This document shows positions 50,564 to 59,294 of a stretch of 64,000 nt of DNA, piece after piece (the stretch's first letter is position 1; the number at the start of each line of letters is the position of its first letter). Source of the DNA: Massilia sp. HP4 (GTDB lineage: Bacteria; Pseudomonadota; Gammaproteobacteria; Burkholderiales; Burkholderiaceae_D); contig NZ_STGG01000035.1 in the NCBI RefSeq assembly GCF_005222695.1, positions 50,788-114,787 of the forward strand, given 5' to 3'. The translations under genes were made by a program, and so were the position numbers. Under the pieces are notes generated by a model that saw only the letters and a program-made list of their open reading frames with translations, did no database searches and was not told where the DNA came from.

Positions 50564-51274
50564 CTAGTCGCGCCGCTCTTGTCCCGCCTGTTGGCCCGAC
50601 TGCAGCCCATGCTCCACCGCGAACACCGCCGCCTGCACCCGGCTCGACAGCCCGAGCTTCTTGAGGATGTTCTGGACGTGGATCTTGACCGTGCTCTCGG
50701 CCAGGTCGAGCGCGCGTGCGATCACCTTGTTGCTTTCGCCGCGCGCCAGGCAGGCCAGGATCTCGCGCTCGCGCGGGGTCAGTTTATCCAGTTCCGAGGC
50801 CGGCGTCGGAGCCCTGGGCGCGTTGGCGCGCTGCACGTGGGCGAACAGCTTGCCGGCCAACGATTCGGCCAGCACCGATTCGCCGGCGGCGGCCCGTTCC
50901 ACGGCCCGGGTCAGGTAGTCGGCATCGATATTCTTGAGCAGGTAGCCGCGCGCGCCGGCCTGCAGTGCCGCCGCCAGGTCGTCGGCTTCCTCGGACACGG
51001 TCAGCATCAGCACCGCGGCGCCGGGTCGGTCCTGCAGCATCAACTGCAGGGTCTCGATACCCGACATGCCGGGCATGTTCAGGTCGAGCAGGACGACGTC
51101 GGGCCGTAGCTGCAAGGCGCGCTTGACGCCATCGACGCCGTCGGCCGCTTCGCCCACCACATTGAAACGCGGATTGCGCTGCAGCAGCGAGCGCACGCCG
51201 CTGCGAAACAGGGTATGGTCGTCCACCAGCAGCACGCTGATCGTGCTGCCCTCCGTATTGGACTCAACAGTCAT
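50564..51274 (-). CDS. narL: Nitrate/nitrite response regulator NarL
   Basis: 236 residues. The receiver domain has D64 as phospho-acceptor (VVLLDLNMPGMSG) and the conserved lysine in GARGYLLKN. The LuxR-type helix-turn-helix is in LTPREREILACLARGESNKV followed by ALDLAESTVKIHVQNILKKLG. It follows narX by 22 bases and is the likely regulator of narK1. The start at 51274 has AGGAG upstream. Confidence 0.93.
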   Translation of the reverse strand: MTVESNTEGSTISVLLVDDHTLFRSGVRSLLQRNPRFNVVGEAADGVDGVKRALQLRPDVVLLDLNMPGMSGIETLQLMLQDRPGAAVLMLTVSEEADDLAAALQAGARGYLLKNIDADYLTRAVERAAAGESVLAESLAGKLFAHVQRANAPRAPTPASELDKLTPREREILACLARGESNKVIARALDLAESTVKIHVQNILKKLGLSSRVQAAVFAVEHGLQSGQQAGQERRD

Positions 51275-51296
51275 TCATGGTCTCCTATCCAGTGGT

Positions 51297-53240
51297 TCAG
51301 GCGGCGCGGCGCTGCGCCTGCGCGAGCCGGAGCCGCACCAGCGTGCCCGCTCCCGGCCTCGATTCGATGTCCAGGCTCGCGCCGATGCGGCCGGCGCGCT
51401 CGCCCATGATGTGCAGGCCCACGTGGCTGCCGTCGGCTCCCGGCCGGGCGTCGGTGTCGAAGCCGGCGCCATTATCCTTGATGCCGACCAGGTAGTCGTC
51501 GCCGTCGTCGACCCGCACCTCCACCCGGCTGGCCTGCGCATGCTTGCGCACGTTCGACAGCGCTTCCTGGACGATGAACAGGATCTGCAGCTGCGCCTCG
51601 CGCCCGATCGGCGGCCCACCCTTACCGTGCACCGAGAACGCGGTCTCGACGCCTGACTGGTCGGCGAACTTGCGCACCGTCTTGTGAAGGGCCGCGTTCA
51701 GGTCTTCTTCCGCCAGCCGGCTGCGGAAGTTCAACAGCAGCTCGCGCACGTCCTCGTAGCTTTCCTGGACCCCGGCGCGCAGCAGCGGCACGATGTCCTG
51801 CGCCTCGGCATGATGGCCCTTGGCGAGCGAAGTTTCCAGCATCTGCACTTGCAGGTTAAGGAAGTTCAGGCCCTGGGCGATGCTGTCGTGCAGGCCGCGC
51901 GCGACCAGGTTGCGCTCTTCGGAGATCGCCATCTCGCGCTCGCGCGCGGCCAGGCGCATGTTCTCGATCGCCACGCCAACCAGCTTGGCCAGGGTCTCGA
52001 GCAGCGCGCGTTCGCGTTCGCTGAAGCTGCGTTTTTCCATGAAGTGCAGGCTGAACAGGCCGACGTGCTGGTCTTGCGCATGGATCTGGAACACCGAGAG
52101 CGTCGCGAAGCCCTCGCGGCTGCAGGCCAGCGGGCCGACCTGCGGCATGTCTTCGAGCTTGTGCACCACCGAGATCTTCTTGGCCGCCGCTTCGCCGCAC
52201 AGGCATTCGCCGATCTTCATGCAGCGCTCGGACTCGGCCATCTCGCTCGACAGGCCGTCGTGCACCACCATGTGCATGTTCTCGTTGCCCGGGTCGACGA
52301 TGCGCACGGTGCTGCCGGCGGCGCCGAAATAGGCGGCGATGCGCGCCAGGAAGCCGCTGCTCATGGTCTCGAGCGTATGGCGCTGCTGCAGGAAGGCGGC
52401 GCAGTCGTACAGCAGGGCCAGTTCGCGGTTCTTGTCTTCGAGGCTGGCGGTCTTGCGCCGCACCTCGTCTTCGAGGTTGCAATACAAGTATTGCAGGCGG
52501 TCGGCCATCTCGTTGAAGCCGCTCGACAGCTGGCCGAATTCGTCGCGGCTCTCGACGTCCAGGCGCACGCCGAAATCGCTGCCGGCCATGCTGCGCATGC
52601 CCTCGCGCAGCCGCATCACGGGCGCGACGATCATCCCGAACATCAGGTAGACCAGGGCCACCGTGCCGCCAATCGCCAGCGCGACCAGCACCAGCTGCGA
52701 GGCGCGCAGCCAGAAGGTGCGCAACTCGTTGTCGCGTTCGATCAGCGAGACCAGGCGGTCGATGTCGGCCACGTAGTCTTCGAGCTGGTTGTCGAACAGG
52801 CGCAGGGCCTCGGCGCGCGCCGGTCCTTGTTGTTGCAGCACCTGGCGCGCCGCGGGGCGCACCTGGCTGCCCCAGCGCCGCGCCACGTCGAGGAAGGCGC
52901 CGTGGATCGCCGGCGTCGGCGGCAGGCCTAGCGGGCGTTGCGGGTCGCCCCGTTCGAGCAGCAGCAGGGTCGCCTCGATGGTGGCGATCTGGCGCTCGAC
53001 ATTGCGGTAGGCCTCGACCATGGGCGCCTGCGGGGTGCGCGGCAAGACCAGCGCGAGCCGGTAGTTGTGGCGGCGCAGGCTGCCGGTCTCGTTGATCGCC
53101 GCCGCCGCGCCTTCGAGCTGCCATGACAGCCACAGGGTGGCGCCGATTGCCGCCAGGGCCAGCAATAAAAAGCTGATCAGGGCGCCGACGATCTTGGTCG
53201 ACAGGCGTTTGGCGGGAGCGAGGGCGGAATAGGCTGGCAT
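51297..53240 (-). CDS. narX: Nitrate/nitrite sensor histidine kinase NarX
   Basis: 647 residues. Two membrane helices (about 15-40 and 185-205) enclose a periplasmic sensor of helices that begins with RRHNYRLAL, the likely counterpart of the nitrate-binding P box. HAMP and GAF-like regions follow, the latter with a Cys cluster (ERCMKIGECLCGEAA) as in NarX. The HisKA_3-type core has H451 in RGLHDSIAQGLN, then the ATPase domain. The start at MPAYSALAP is 14 bases after the carbonic anhydrase stop. It senses nitrate in the periplasm and phosphorylates NarL. Confidence 0.92.
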   Translation of the reverse strand: MPAYSALAPAKRLSTKIVGALISFLLLALAAIGATLWLSWQLEGAAAAINETGSLRRHNYRLALVLPRTPQAPMVEAYRNVERQIATIEATLLLLERGDPQRPLGLPPTPAIHGAFLDVARRWGSQVRPAARQVLQQQGPARAEALRLFDNQLEDYVADIDRLVSLIERDNELRTFWLRASQLVLVALAIGGTVALVYLMFGMIVAPVMRLREGMRSMAGSDFGVRLDVESRDEFGQLSSGFNEMADRLQYLYCNLEDEVRRKTASLEDKNRELALLYDCAAFLQQRHTLETMSSGFLARIAAYFGAAGSTVRIVDPGNENMHMVVHDGLSSEMAESERCMKIGECLCGEAAAKKISVVHKLEDMPQVGPLACSREGFATLSVFQIHAQDQHVGLFSLHFMEKRSFSERERALLETLAKLVGVAIENMRLAAREREMAISEERNLVARGLHDSIAQGLNFLNLQVQMLETSLAKGHHAEAQDIVPLLRAGVQESYEDVRELLLNFRSRLAEEDLNAALHKTVRKFADQSGVETAFSVHGKGGPPIGREAQLQILFIVQEALSNVRKHAQASRVEVRVDDGDDYLVGIKDNGAGFDTDARPGADGSHVGLHIMGERAGRIGASLDIESRPGAGTLVRLRLAQAQRRAA

Positions 53241-53254
53241 GCGGTTCAGGCGGT

Positions 53255-53923
53255 TCAGGCGGCGCGTGGCCTCGGGACCGCGACCGGATCGAGGATGGGT
53301 AAGAACTCCTGCTTGCGCGCCGAGTACGCGAGCAGGGTGCCGGCGGCCAGGTCGAAATACCAGCCGTGCATCGCCAGTGTACCAGCCTCGACCCGGCGCC
53401 GGATCCATGGATAGGTCAGCAGGTTGTCGAGCGAGTGCAGGATGCTGGCCAGTTCGGCGGCGCGGCACTGCTCGTCGCCGTGCTTGTGGTGCAGCTCGCG
53501 CAGCACCTCGACCCGCACCGGTTCGGCCAATTGCATCCAGCGCGCGACGAAGCCGGTTTCCTGCGCCTCGCCGCTGGTGCCGGCGCCCGACATCAGCGCG
53601 CGAATGCCGCCGCAGCGCGCGTGACCGAGCACGATGATGCGCGCCACTTCCAGGCCGCAGACGGCGAATTCGATGGCCGAGCTCACGCCCGGCGGCGCAT
53701 CCGGCGCGCAGGGCGGCACCAGGTTGGCGATATTGCGCACCACGAAGATGTCGCCCGGGTCGCAGCCGGTCAGCAGCGCCGGATCGACGCGCGCATCGCA
53801 GCAGCCGATGACCAGGGTGCGCGGGTGCTGGGCCTGGCGCAGGCTGTCGAGCGCGGTCGGCTCTTTCAGGTACTGGTCCTGGAAGCGGCTGAAGCCGCGG
53901 ATGAATTTTTCGATGTCCTGCAT
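53255..53923 (-). CDS. Beta-class carbonic anhydrase
   Basis: 222 residues. Zinc and catalytic residues are clear: C41, D43 and R45 in GCCDARVDP, and H101 and C104 in GHARCGG. It interconverts CO2 and bicarbonate in the cytoplasm. It is the first gene of an operon with narX and narL, with only 14 bases to narX. GGAGG precedes the ATG. The link to nitrate sensing may reflect bicarbonate supply or pH control during anaerobic growth, which is inference. Confidence 0.93.
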   Translation of the reverse strand: MQDIEKFIRGFSRFQDQYLKEPTALDSLRQAQHPRTLVIGCCDARVDPALLTGCDPGDIFVVRNIANLVPPCAPDAPPGVSSAIEFAVCGLEVARIIVLGHARCGGIRALMSGAGTSGEAQETGFVARWMQLAEPVRVEVLRELHHKHGDEQCRAAELASILHSLDNLLTYPWIRRRVEAGTLAMHGWYFDLAAGTLLAYSARKQEFLPILDPVAVPRPRAA

Positions 53924-54035
53924 GTCGGCCTCCGGTTTACCGCATTGTAGGCAGGGGCCGCGGCGCAGGCAGTTGGCATGACGACGTACGGTCGCTAGTT
54001 CAAATTGACTACTTCAACACTTAGCTCGGTCGTTT

Positions 54036-54049
54036 TTGATCCACATCAA
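54036..54049. promoter_or_regulatory. Perfect FNR/Dnr-type site
   Basis: TTGATCCACATCAA is an exact TTGAT-N4-ATCAA match in the 261-bp divergent gap between carbonic anhydrase-narXL and the CRP/FNR gene. A TAGGAT at 54073-54078 could be the -10 of the plus-strand gene, putting the site near -42. On the minus strand no -10 is evident at the right distance. It may be autoregulatory or serve both directions. Confidence 0.75.
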
Positions 54050-54184
54050 GTTTTTATTTAGTCAACGAATTGTAGGATGCGGCATACGCGTTCACCACTC
54101 TGGCCGGACGCACTGCCGGTGCACCGGAACTTGTCGGCGCACCAGTCCTGACCGTGTTTTTATGGGCTTCGCCCCGAGTTTATC

Positions 54185-54862
54185 GTGAGCCGACATCGCA
54201 TCGCACCCCGCCAGTTCCTGGCAACCCTGCCCCTGTTCGCCGACCTCTCGCCCGAGCAGCTCGACCTGCTCGCGCAAGCAACCACCGAGCTGCATGTGCC
54301 GCGCGGCCGCGTGGTCGTCGAGCGCGGCGAATCCTGCAGCGGCCTGCACGCCGTGATCTACGGCGACGTCAAGCTCTCGATCGTTTCGAGCGAAGGCGAC
54401 GAGAAAGTGGTCGAGCTGATCGGCCCCGGCCAGAGCTTCGGCGAGGCGCCGCTGTTCATGGAGCGGCCCTACATGACCCAGGCCGAGACGCTGGCCGACA
54501 GCATGCTGCTGCATATCTCGAAGCACGCGCTGTTCGCGCAGATCGAGCGCAATCCCGGCTTCGCGCGGCGCATGCTGGCGTGCATGAGCCGGCGCCTGCA
54601 CGGCCTGATCTCGGACGTCGAATCCTACACGCTGCGCAGCGGCAGCCAGCGCATCGTCAGCTACCTGCTCAAGGACGACCCGCCGCAGGGCGCGCAGGTG
54701 ACGCTGGCGGCGCGCAAGAAGATGATTGCGTCGCGCCTCTCGCTGTCGCCCGAATACTTCTCGCGCGTGCTGCACGACATGGCCCACCGCGGCATGGTCG
54801 GCATCGCCGGGCGCAGCATCACCATCCTCGATATCGAGCGCCTGCGCGCCTATGAAGGCTGA
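54185..54862 (+). CDS. CRP/FNR family regulator, Dnr/NnrR-like
   Basis: 225 residues with an N-terminal cyclic-nucleotide-binding-like barrel (FADLSPEQLDLLAQ; GDVKLSIVSSEGDEKV; PGQSFGEAPLFMERPYMTQA), a long dimer helix and a C-terminal helix-turn-helix (IASRLSLSPEYFSRVLHDM). It lacks the N-terminal cysteine cluster of FNR, so it does not bind that Fe-S cluster; this fits the Dnr/NnrR group, which senses NO through heme. It is the best candidate in the window to act at the FNR-type sites of ubiU, nrdJ and its own gene. The start is a GTG with a poor ribosome binding site. Confidence 0.82.
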   Translation: MSRHRIAPRQFLATLPLFADLSPEQLDLLAQATTELHVPRGRVVVERGESCSGLHAVIYGDVKLSIVSSEGDEKVVELIGPGQSFGEAPLFMERPYMTQAETLADSMLLHISKHALFAQIERNPGFARRMLACMSRRLHGLISDVESYTLRSGSQRIVSYLLKDDPPQGAQVTLAARKKMIASRLSLSPEYFSRVLHDMAHRGMVGIAGRSITILDIERLRAYEG

Positions 54863-54899
54863 CGCCGCGCCGCCATCACCCACTTACGGAGGCAGTCAT

Positions 54900-55394
54900 A
54901 TGTACATGCACCTGACCGAATTCACCGACAACGCACTGCGCCTGCTGGTCTACCTGGGCAAGCACCGCGAACGCATCGCGACCATCAATGAGATCGCCGA
55001 ACGCTACGGCATCTCGCGCCATCACCTGGCCAAGGTGTCGTGCGTGCTGGCCGCCTCGGGCCTGATCGAGACTTCGCGCGGCCGCCTGGGCGGGATGCGC
55101 CTGGCCGGCGCGCCGCGCGACATCCGCCTGGGTGAAGTCGTGCGCTGCACCGAGCGCGGGCTGGCGCGCGGCGCGCGCGGCGCTCCCGAGGGAGAGCGGC
55201 CCGCATGCGGCCAGCCGGACGACCGGCTGCAGCAATCGCTGGCGGTGGCCACCGCCGCCTACCTGGCCGAACTCAATCGCGTGACCCTGGCCGACCTGAT
55301 TTCCAGCAGCGCCCAGCCGCAAGACGGCGTGCCGGGCTGGCTGGCGACCAATGCATGGCGCTGGCAGCATTCGACGCTGGAGGAGGGCGCATGA
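54900..55394 (+). CDS. Rrf2-family regulator lacking the NsrR cysteine triad
   Basis: 164 residues, clearly related to NsrR through the whole helix-turn-helix (EIAERYGISRHHLAKVSCVL) and the helix with TLADLI. Of the three Fe-S cysteines only the last has a counterpart (C103); the other two are replaced, and an Arg/Gly-rich stretch fills the loop. C83 and C48 are other cysteines. So it probably does not hold an NsrR-type cluster and may sense something else or nothing. GGAGG precedes the ATG. It lies 37 bases after the CRP/FNR gene and overlaps the DUF2249 gene (ATGA). Confidence 0.82.
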   Translation: MYMHLTEFTDNALRLLVYLGKHRERIATINEIAERYGISRHHLAKVSCVLAASGLIETSRGRLGGMRLAGAPRDIRLGEVVRCTERGLARGARGAPEGERPACGQPDDRLQQSLAVATAAYLAELNRVTLADLISSSAQPQDGVPGWLATNAWRWQHSTLEEGA

Positions 55395-55633
55395 ACAGTC
55401 ACCAGATCGTCGCCATCGACGTCTCGGCCCTGGCAGCGCCGGAACCGATGGAGCGCATCCTCGACGCGCTCGATGCGCTGCCGCCCGGCGGCCGGCTGCA
55501 GGTGCTGATCCACCGCGAACCGTTTCCGCTGTACGAAATCCTCGACCGGCGCGGCTACGCCCACCGCACCATGCGCCGGCCGGATGCGCGCTACGACCTC
55601 GAGATCGAAGCGATGGCATGCAGCGCGCCCTGA
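55391..55633 (+). CDS. DUF2249 domain protein
   Basis: 80 residues. The pattern IDVSALAAPEPMERILDALD, then RLQVLIHREPFPLYEILDRRGY, matches DUF2249, a small TusA-like alpha/beta domain. These domains recur beside denitrification and NO-response genes in proteobacteria, but their function is unknown. Start and stop overlap both neighbours (four bases with the Rrf2 gene, 16 with the membrane protein), so the three are translated together. Confidence 0.8.
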   Translation: MNSHQIVAIDVSALAAPEPMERILDALDALPPGGRLQVLIHREPFPLYEILDRRGYAHRTMRRPDARYDLEIEAMACSAP

Positions 55634-56910
55634 ACTACGCGGGTATGCCGGCGATCTCGGTGCCGCTGTCGTTCATGCTGGCGGCGCCGTGCTTCGCGCT
55701 GGCGGCTGCGCTGCTGCTGGTGTGGCATGGCGAACTGGCGCTGGTCTCGCGCTGGACCCCGGTCACGCTCGGCATGACCCACCTGATCGCGCTCGGTTTT
55801 CTCACCATGACCATCGTCGGCGCGCTGTTCCAGCTGCTGCCGGTGACGGCCGGCGTGGCCGTGCCGCTGGCGCGACCGGTGGCGCTCTTTTGCTGGTGCG
55901 CGCTGGGACTGGGCACCGCGCTATTGGCCGCCTCGCTCGGCCTTGGACTGGGCGCGGAGGCGTTCCGCGTCGCGGCGGGCCTGCTCGGCAGCGCCGGCTT
56001 CGTGTTCCTGAGCGCGATCGGCGCCGCGATCGCCGGGCGCGTGCCGCCGGGCGCGAAGGCGCTGGTCGAAGGCATCCGCTATGCCGCGGCGTCGCTGGCG
56101 ATCACCATCGCGATCGGCGCGACGCTGGCCCTTTACCTGGGAGGGATCGGTGTCGTGAATGCGCCGCTGCTGACCGATATCCACGCCACCTGGGGCCTGG
56201 TCGGCTGGGTGATCGTGCTGACCGCGACGGTGTCGTTCCAGGTGATCCCGATGTTCCAGGGCACGGCGACCTATCCTCGCCTGCTCGAGACCTGGCTGCC
56301 GCCGTTGCTGTTCGTCCTGCTGTTCGGCTGGAGCGCGGCCCGGCTGCACGACGCCGCCTGGTGGCGCCTGGCCTGCGAGATCGGCATCGCCGCGCTGCTG
56401 CTGCATTATGCGTTCACCACTGTGCGCTACCTGCGGCGCCGCAAGCGCAAGCCGGATACCGGCACCCGCTACTGGATGCTGGCGATGGGGAGCCTGCTGC
56501 TGGCGGCGCTGCTGCATTTCATTGCGCTCGAGCGCCTGCTCGTGCCGCCCGATGCGCTGCCATTGCTGACCGGCGTGCTGGTGATCGTCGGCTGCGCGAT
56601 GTCGGCGGTGAACGGCATGCTGTACAAGATCGTGCCCTTCCTGGTCTGGTATCACCTGGCGCACGCACATGTGGACGATGCGCGCCTGCCGCGCGAGCGC
56701 ATGCCGAAACTGTCGGCGGTGCTGGGCGAGGCGCAGGCGGCGCGCCAGTGGCGCTGGCACCTCGCCGGCCTGGTCCTCCTGGCGCTGGCCTGCGTGTTCC
56801 CGGCGGTGCTGGCGCGGCCCGCCGGCCTGTTCCTCCTGGTGGCGCTGCTGCTGCTGGCGCGCGACATATCCGGCGCCGTGCTGCTGTATGCGCGCCTGCG
56901 GCGGTCGTGA
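55618..56910 (+). CDS. Polytopic membrane protein with heme-copper-oxidase-like histidine pattern
   Basis: 430 residues with about 12 hydrophobic helices and no large soluble domain. Histidines sit in helices: H55 (GMTHLIALGFLTMTIVGALF), H189 (DIHATWGLVGWVIV), H263, H300, H346, H349 and H351. The first two contexts resemble subunit I of cbb3-type oxidases and NorB, and the overall look recalls NnrS-like and other heme-binding membrane proteins of denitrifiers. I do not recognise a named family with certainty. It is the third gene of the Rrf2-DUF2249 operon under the CRP/FNR gene, so a heme, copper or NO-related membrane role is likely. Confidence 0.65.
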   Translation: MQRALNYAGMPAISVPLSFMLAAPCFALAAALLLVWHGELALVSRWTPVTLGMTHLIALGFLTMTIVGALFQLLPVTAGVAVPLARPVALFCWCALGLGTALLAASLGLGLGAEAFRVAAGLLGSAGFVFLSAIGAAIAGRVPPGAKALVEGIRYAAASLAITIAIGATLALYLGGIGVVNAPLLTDIHATWGLVGWVIVLTATVSFQVIPMFQGTATYPRLLETWLPPLLFVLLFGWSAARLHDAAWWRLACEIGIAALLLHYAFTTVRYLRRRKRKPDTGTRYWMLAMGSLLLAALLHFIALERLLVPPDALPLLTGVLVIVGCAMSAVNGMLYKIVPFLVWYHLAHAHVDDARLPRERMPKLSAVLGEAQAARQWRWHLAGLVLLALACVFPAVLARPAGLFLLVALLLLARDISGAVLLYARLRRS

Positions 56911-57026
56911 ATTGCGAACGATCGTGCTGAAGCAGGCCCGCACGCGATGCTGTCGCTTCGGCTAGAATGTTTGCCCATGAATGGAAGGCCGCCTTCCACG
57001 CCGCGACACCAAGCTATAGGAAGAAC

Positions 57027-59225
57027 ATGAGTACCGACAGTAATCTGAACGAAGCCCAGAACACGCAATTGCGCATCGACGCGCTCGAATACCACCGCAG
57101 CCCGACCCGCGGCAAGATCGAGGTGGTCGCGACCAAGCCGCTGTCGAACCAGCGCGACCTGTCGCTGGCCTACTCGCCGGGAGTGGCCTACGCCTGCGAG
57201 GAAATCGCCGCCGACCCGGCCACCGCTTTCGATTACACCTCGCGCGGCAACCTGGTGGCCGTGATCTCGAACGGCACCGCGGTGCTGGGTCTCGGTAACA
57301 TCGGCCCGCTCGCCTCGAAGCCGGTCATGGAAGGCAAGGGTTGCCTGTTCAAGAAATTCGCCGGCGTCGACGTGTTCGACCTCGAGCTGGACGAACTCGA
57401 TCCGGACAAGCTGGTCGACGCCATCGCCATGCTCGAGCCGACCGTGGGTGGCATCAACCTCGAAGACATCAAGGCGCCGGAATGCTTCTACATCGAGAAG
57501 AAGCTGCGCGAGCGCATGAACATCCCGGTCTTCCATGACGACCAGCACGGCACCGCCATCATCTCGACCGCGGCGCTGCTGAACGCGCTGAAGGTGGTCG
57601 GCAAGGACATCGGCCAGATCAAGCTGGTCGCCTCGGGCGCCGGCGCGGCGGCAATCGCCTGCCTGGACATGATGGTCCTGCTCGGCGTGAAGCAGTCGAA
57701 CATCTACGTGACCGACTCGCGCGGCGTGATCTGGCAGGGCCGCGAAGCGAATATGGAAGCGAACAAGGCGCGCTATGCGCAGGCGACCGACGCCCGCAAC
57801 CTGGCCGACATCGTGGCTGGCGCCGATGTGTTCCTGGGCTGCTCGACCGCCGGCGTGCTCACCGCCGAGATGGTCAAGACCATGGCCGACAAGCCGGTGA
57901 TCCTGGCCTTGGCCAACCCGGAACCCGAAATCCGTCCAGAGGTGGCGAAGGCCGCGCGTCCGGACGTCATCATCGCCACCGGCCGCTCGGACTATCCGAA
58001 CCAGGTCAACAATGTGCTGTGCTTCCCGTATATCTTCCGCGGCGCCCTGGATTGCGGCGCGACCCGCATCACCGACGAGATGAAGCTGGCCTGCGTGACC
58101 GCGATCGCCGAACTGGCCGAAGCCGAGGCGAGCGACGTGGTGGCGCTGGCCTACGAAGGGCAAGACCTGGCCTTCGGCCCTGAGTACATCATCCCGAAAC
58201 CGTTCGATCCGCGCCTGCTGGCCGCGATTGCCCCGCGCGTGGCCGAAGCCGCCGCCGCATCGGGCGTGGCGACCCGTCCGATCGAGGACATGGACGCCTA
58301 CCGCGACAAGCTGGGCCAGATGATCTACCACACCGGTTTCTTCATGAAGCCGGTGTTCAACAAGGCCCGCGCCAATGTGCGCAAGGTGGCCTACGCCGAA
58401 GCAGAAGAGCCGCGCGTGCTGCGCGCGGTGCAGGCCGTGGTCGATGAGGGCATCGCGCATCCGGTCCTGATCGGCGCGCCGGAGGCGATTGCCAGCGGCA
58501 TCAAGGCCGCCGGCCTGCGCCTGCAGGAAGGCAGCGACTACACCGTGGTCGCCGCTGAATCCGACACCACGCTGCAAGGTACGCGCCTGCTCAAGTCGGG
58601 CCAGGTCGACGCCCTGATCTGCGGCATGAAGGGCAGCTACGACAGCCACCTGGAGCACGTCAAGAGCGAGATCGGCGTGGCGCCCGGCGCCGTGCTGGCC
58701 GCGATGAACGCGCTGGTGCTCGACAAGCTGACCCTGTTCATCACCGACACCTACGTCAACGAGACCCCGAGCGCCCAGGAACTGGCGGCGATCACCCGCC
58801 AGGCGGCCGACGCGCTGCAGCACTTCGGCCTGGAGCCGAAGGCGGCGCTGCTGTCGCATTCGTCGCAGGGCTCGTCCGAGCGTCCGTCGGCGCGCCGCAT
58901 GCGCGAGGCGCGTGCGCTGCTGGCCGAGCAGGCGCCCGGGCTGGCGGTGGTCGGCGAGATCCACGGCGACGCCGCGCTGTCGCAGGAAATCCGCGACATC
59001 TACGGGATCGACGCCGGCTACTCGGGTAGCGCCAACCTCCTGGTGATGCCGTCGCTGGACGCGGCCAACATCTTGTTCAATGTGCTCAAGGTCGCGAGCG
59101 GCAAGGGCGTGACGGTCGGCCCGATCCTGCTGGGCGCCGCCAGGTCGGTGCACATCCTGAGCCCGAGCGCCACCGTGCGCCGCATCGTCAACATGACGGC
59201 GCTGGCGGCTGCGCAGGTCGTTTAA
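57027..59225 (+). CDS. maeB: NADP-dependent malic enzyme (MaeB type)
   Basis: 732 residues in two parts. The malic enzyme domain (about 15-420) has SLAYSPGVA, the catalytic [10 protein letters not shown] and the nucleotide motif [11 protein letters not shown]. The C-terminal phosphotransacetylase-like domain (about 430-732) is typical of bacterial MaeB and is thought to be regulatory (acetyl-CoA). It decarboxylates malate to pyruvate, making NADPH. TAGGAAG precedes the ATG at 57027. A strong terminator follows. Confidence 0.96.
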   Translation: MSTDSNLNEAQNTQLRIDALEYHRSPTRGKIEVVATKPLSNQRDLSLAYSPGVAYACEEIAADPATAFDYTSRGNLVAVISNGTAVLGLGNIGPLASKPVMEGKGCLFKKFAGVDVFDLELDELDPDKLVDAIAMLEPTVGGINLEDIKAPECFYIEKKLRERMNIPVFHDDQHGTAIISTAALLNALKVVGKDIGQIKLVASGAGAAAIACLDMMVLLGVKQSNIYVTDSRGVIWQGREANMEANKARYAQATDARNLADIVAGADVFLGCSTAGVLTAEMVKTMADKPVILALANPEPEIRPEVAKAARPDVIIATGRSDYPNQVNNVLCFPYIFRGALDCGATRITDEMKLACVTAIAELAEAEASDVVALAYEGQDLAFGPEYIIPKPFDPRLLAAIAPRVAEAAAASGVATRPIEDMDAYRDKLGQMIYHTGFFMKPVFNKARANVRKVAYAEAEEPRVLRAVQAVVDEGIAHPVLIGAPEAIASGIKAAGLRLQEGSDYTVVAAESDTTLQGTRLLKSGQVDALICGMKGSYDSHLEHVKSEIGVAPGAVLAAMNALVLDKLTLFITDTYVNETPSAQELAAITRQAADALQHFGLEPKAALLSHSSQGSSERPSARRMREARALLAEQAPGLAVVGEIHGDAALSQEIRDIYGIDAGYSGSANLLVMPSLDAANILFNVLKVASGKGVTVGPILLGAARSVHILSPSATVRRIVNMTALAAAQVV

Positions 59226-59256
59226 GCGCGCTTTTTCCGGTCGCGGCCGGATATCC

Positions 59257-59289
59257 GGCGGCCCCTTGCGGGCCGCCGTCCTTTTTTTT
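59257..59289 (+). terminator. Intrinsic terminator after maeB
   Basis: GGCGGCCC and GGGCCGCC form an eight-pair stem around CTTGC, followed after four bases by eight Ts (59282-59289). It ends six bases before the ATG of the TauE gene, so it may also act on that gene as an attenuator. Confidence 0.9.
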
Positions 59290-59294
59290 CAGCC

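Noticed and set aside
54005..54017. A second FNR-like site, TTGACTACTTCAA.
   Set aside because: The arms are separated by five bases instead of six, so the geometry is wrong.
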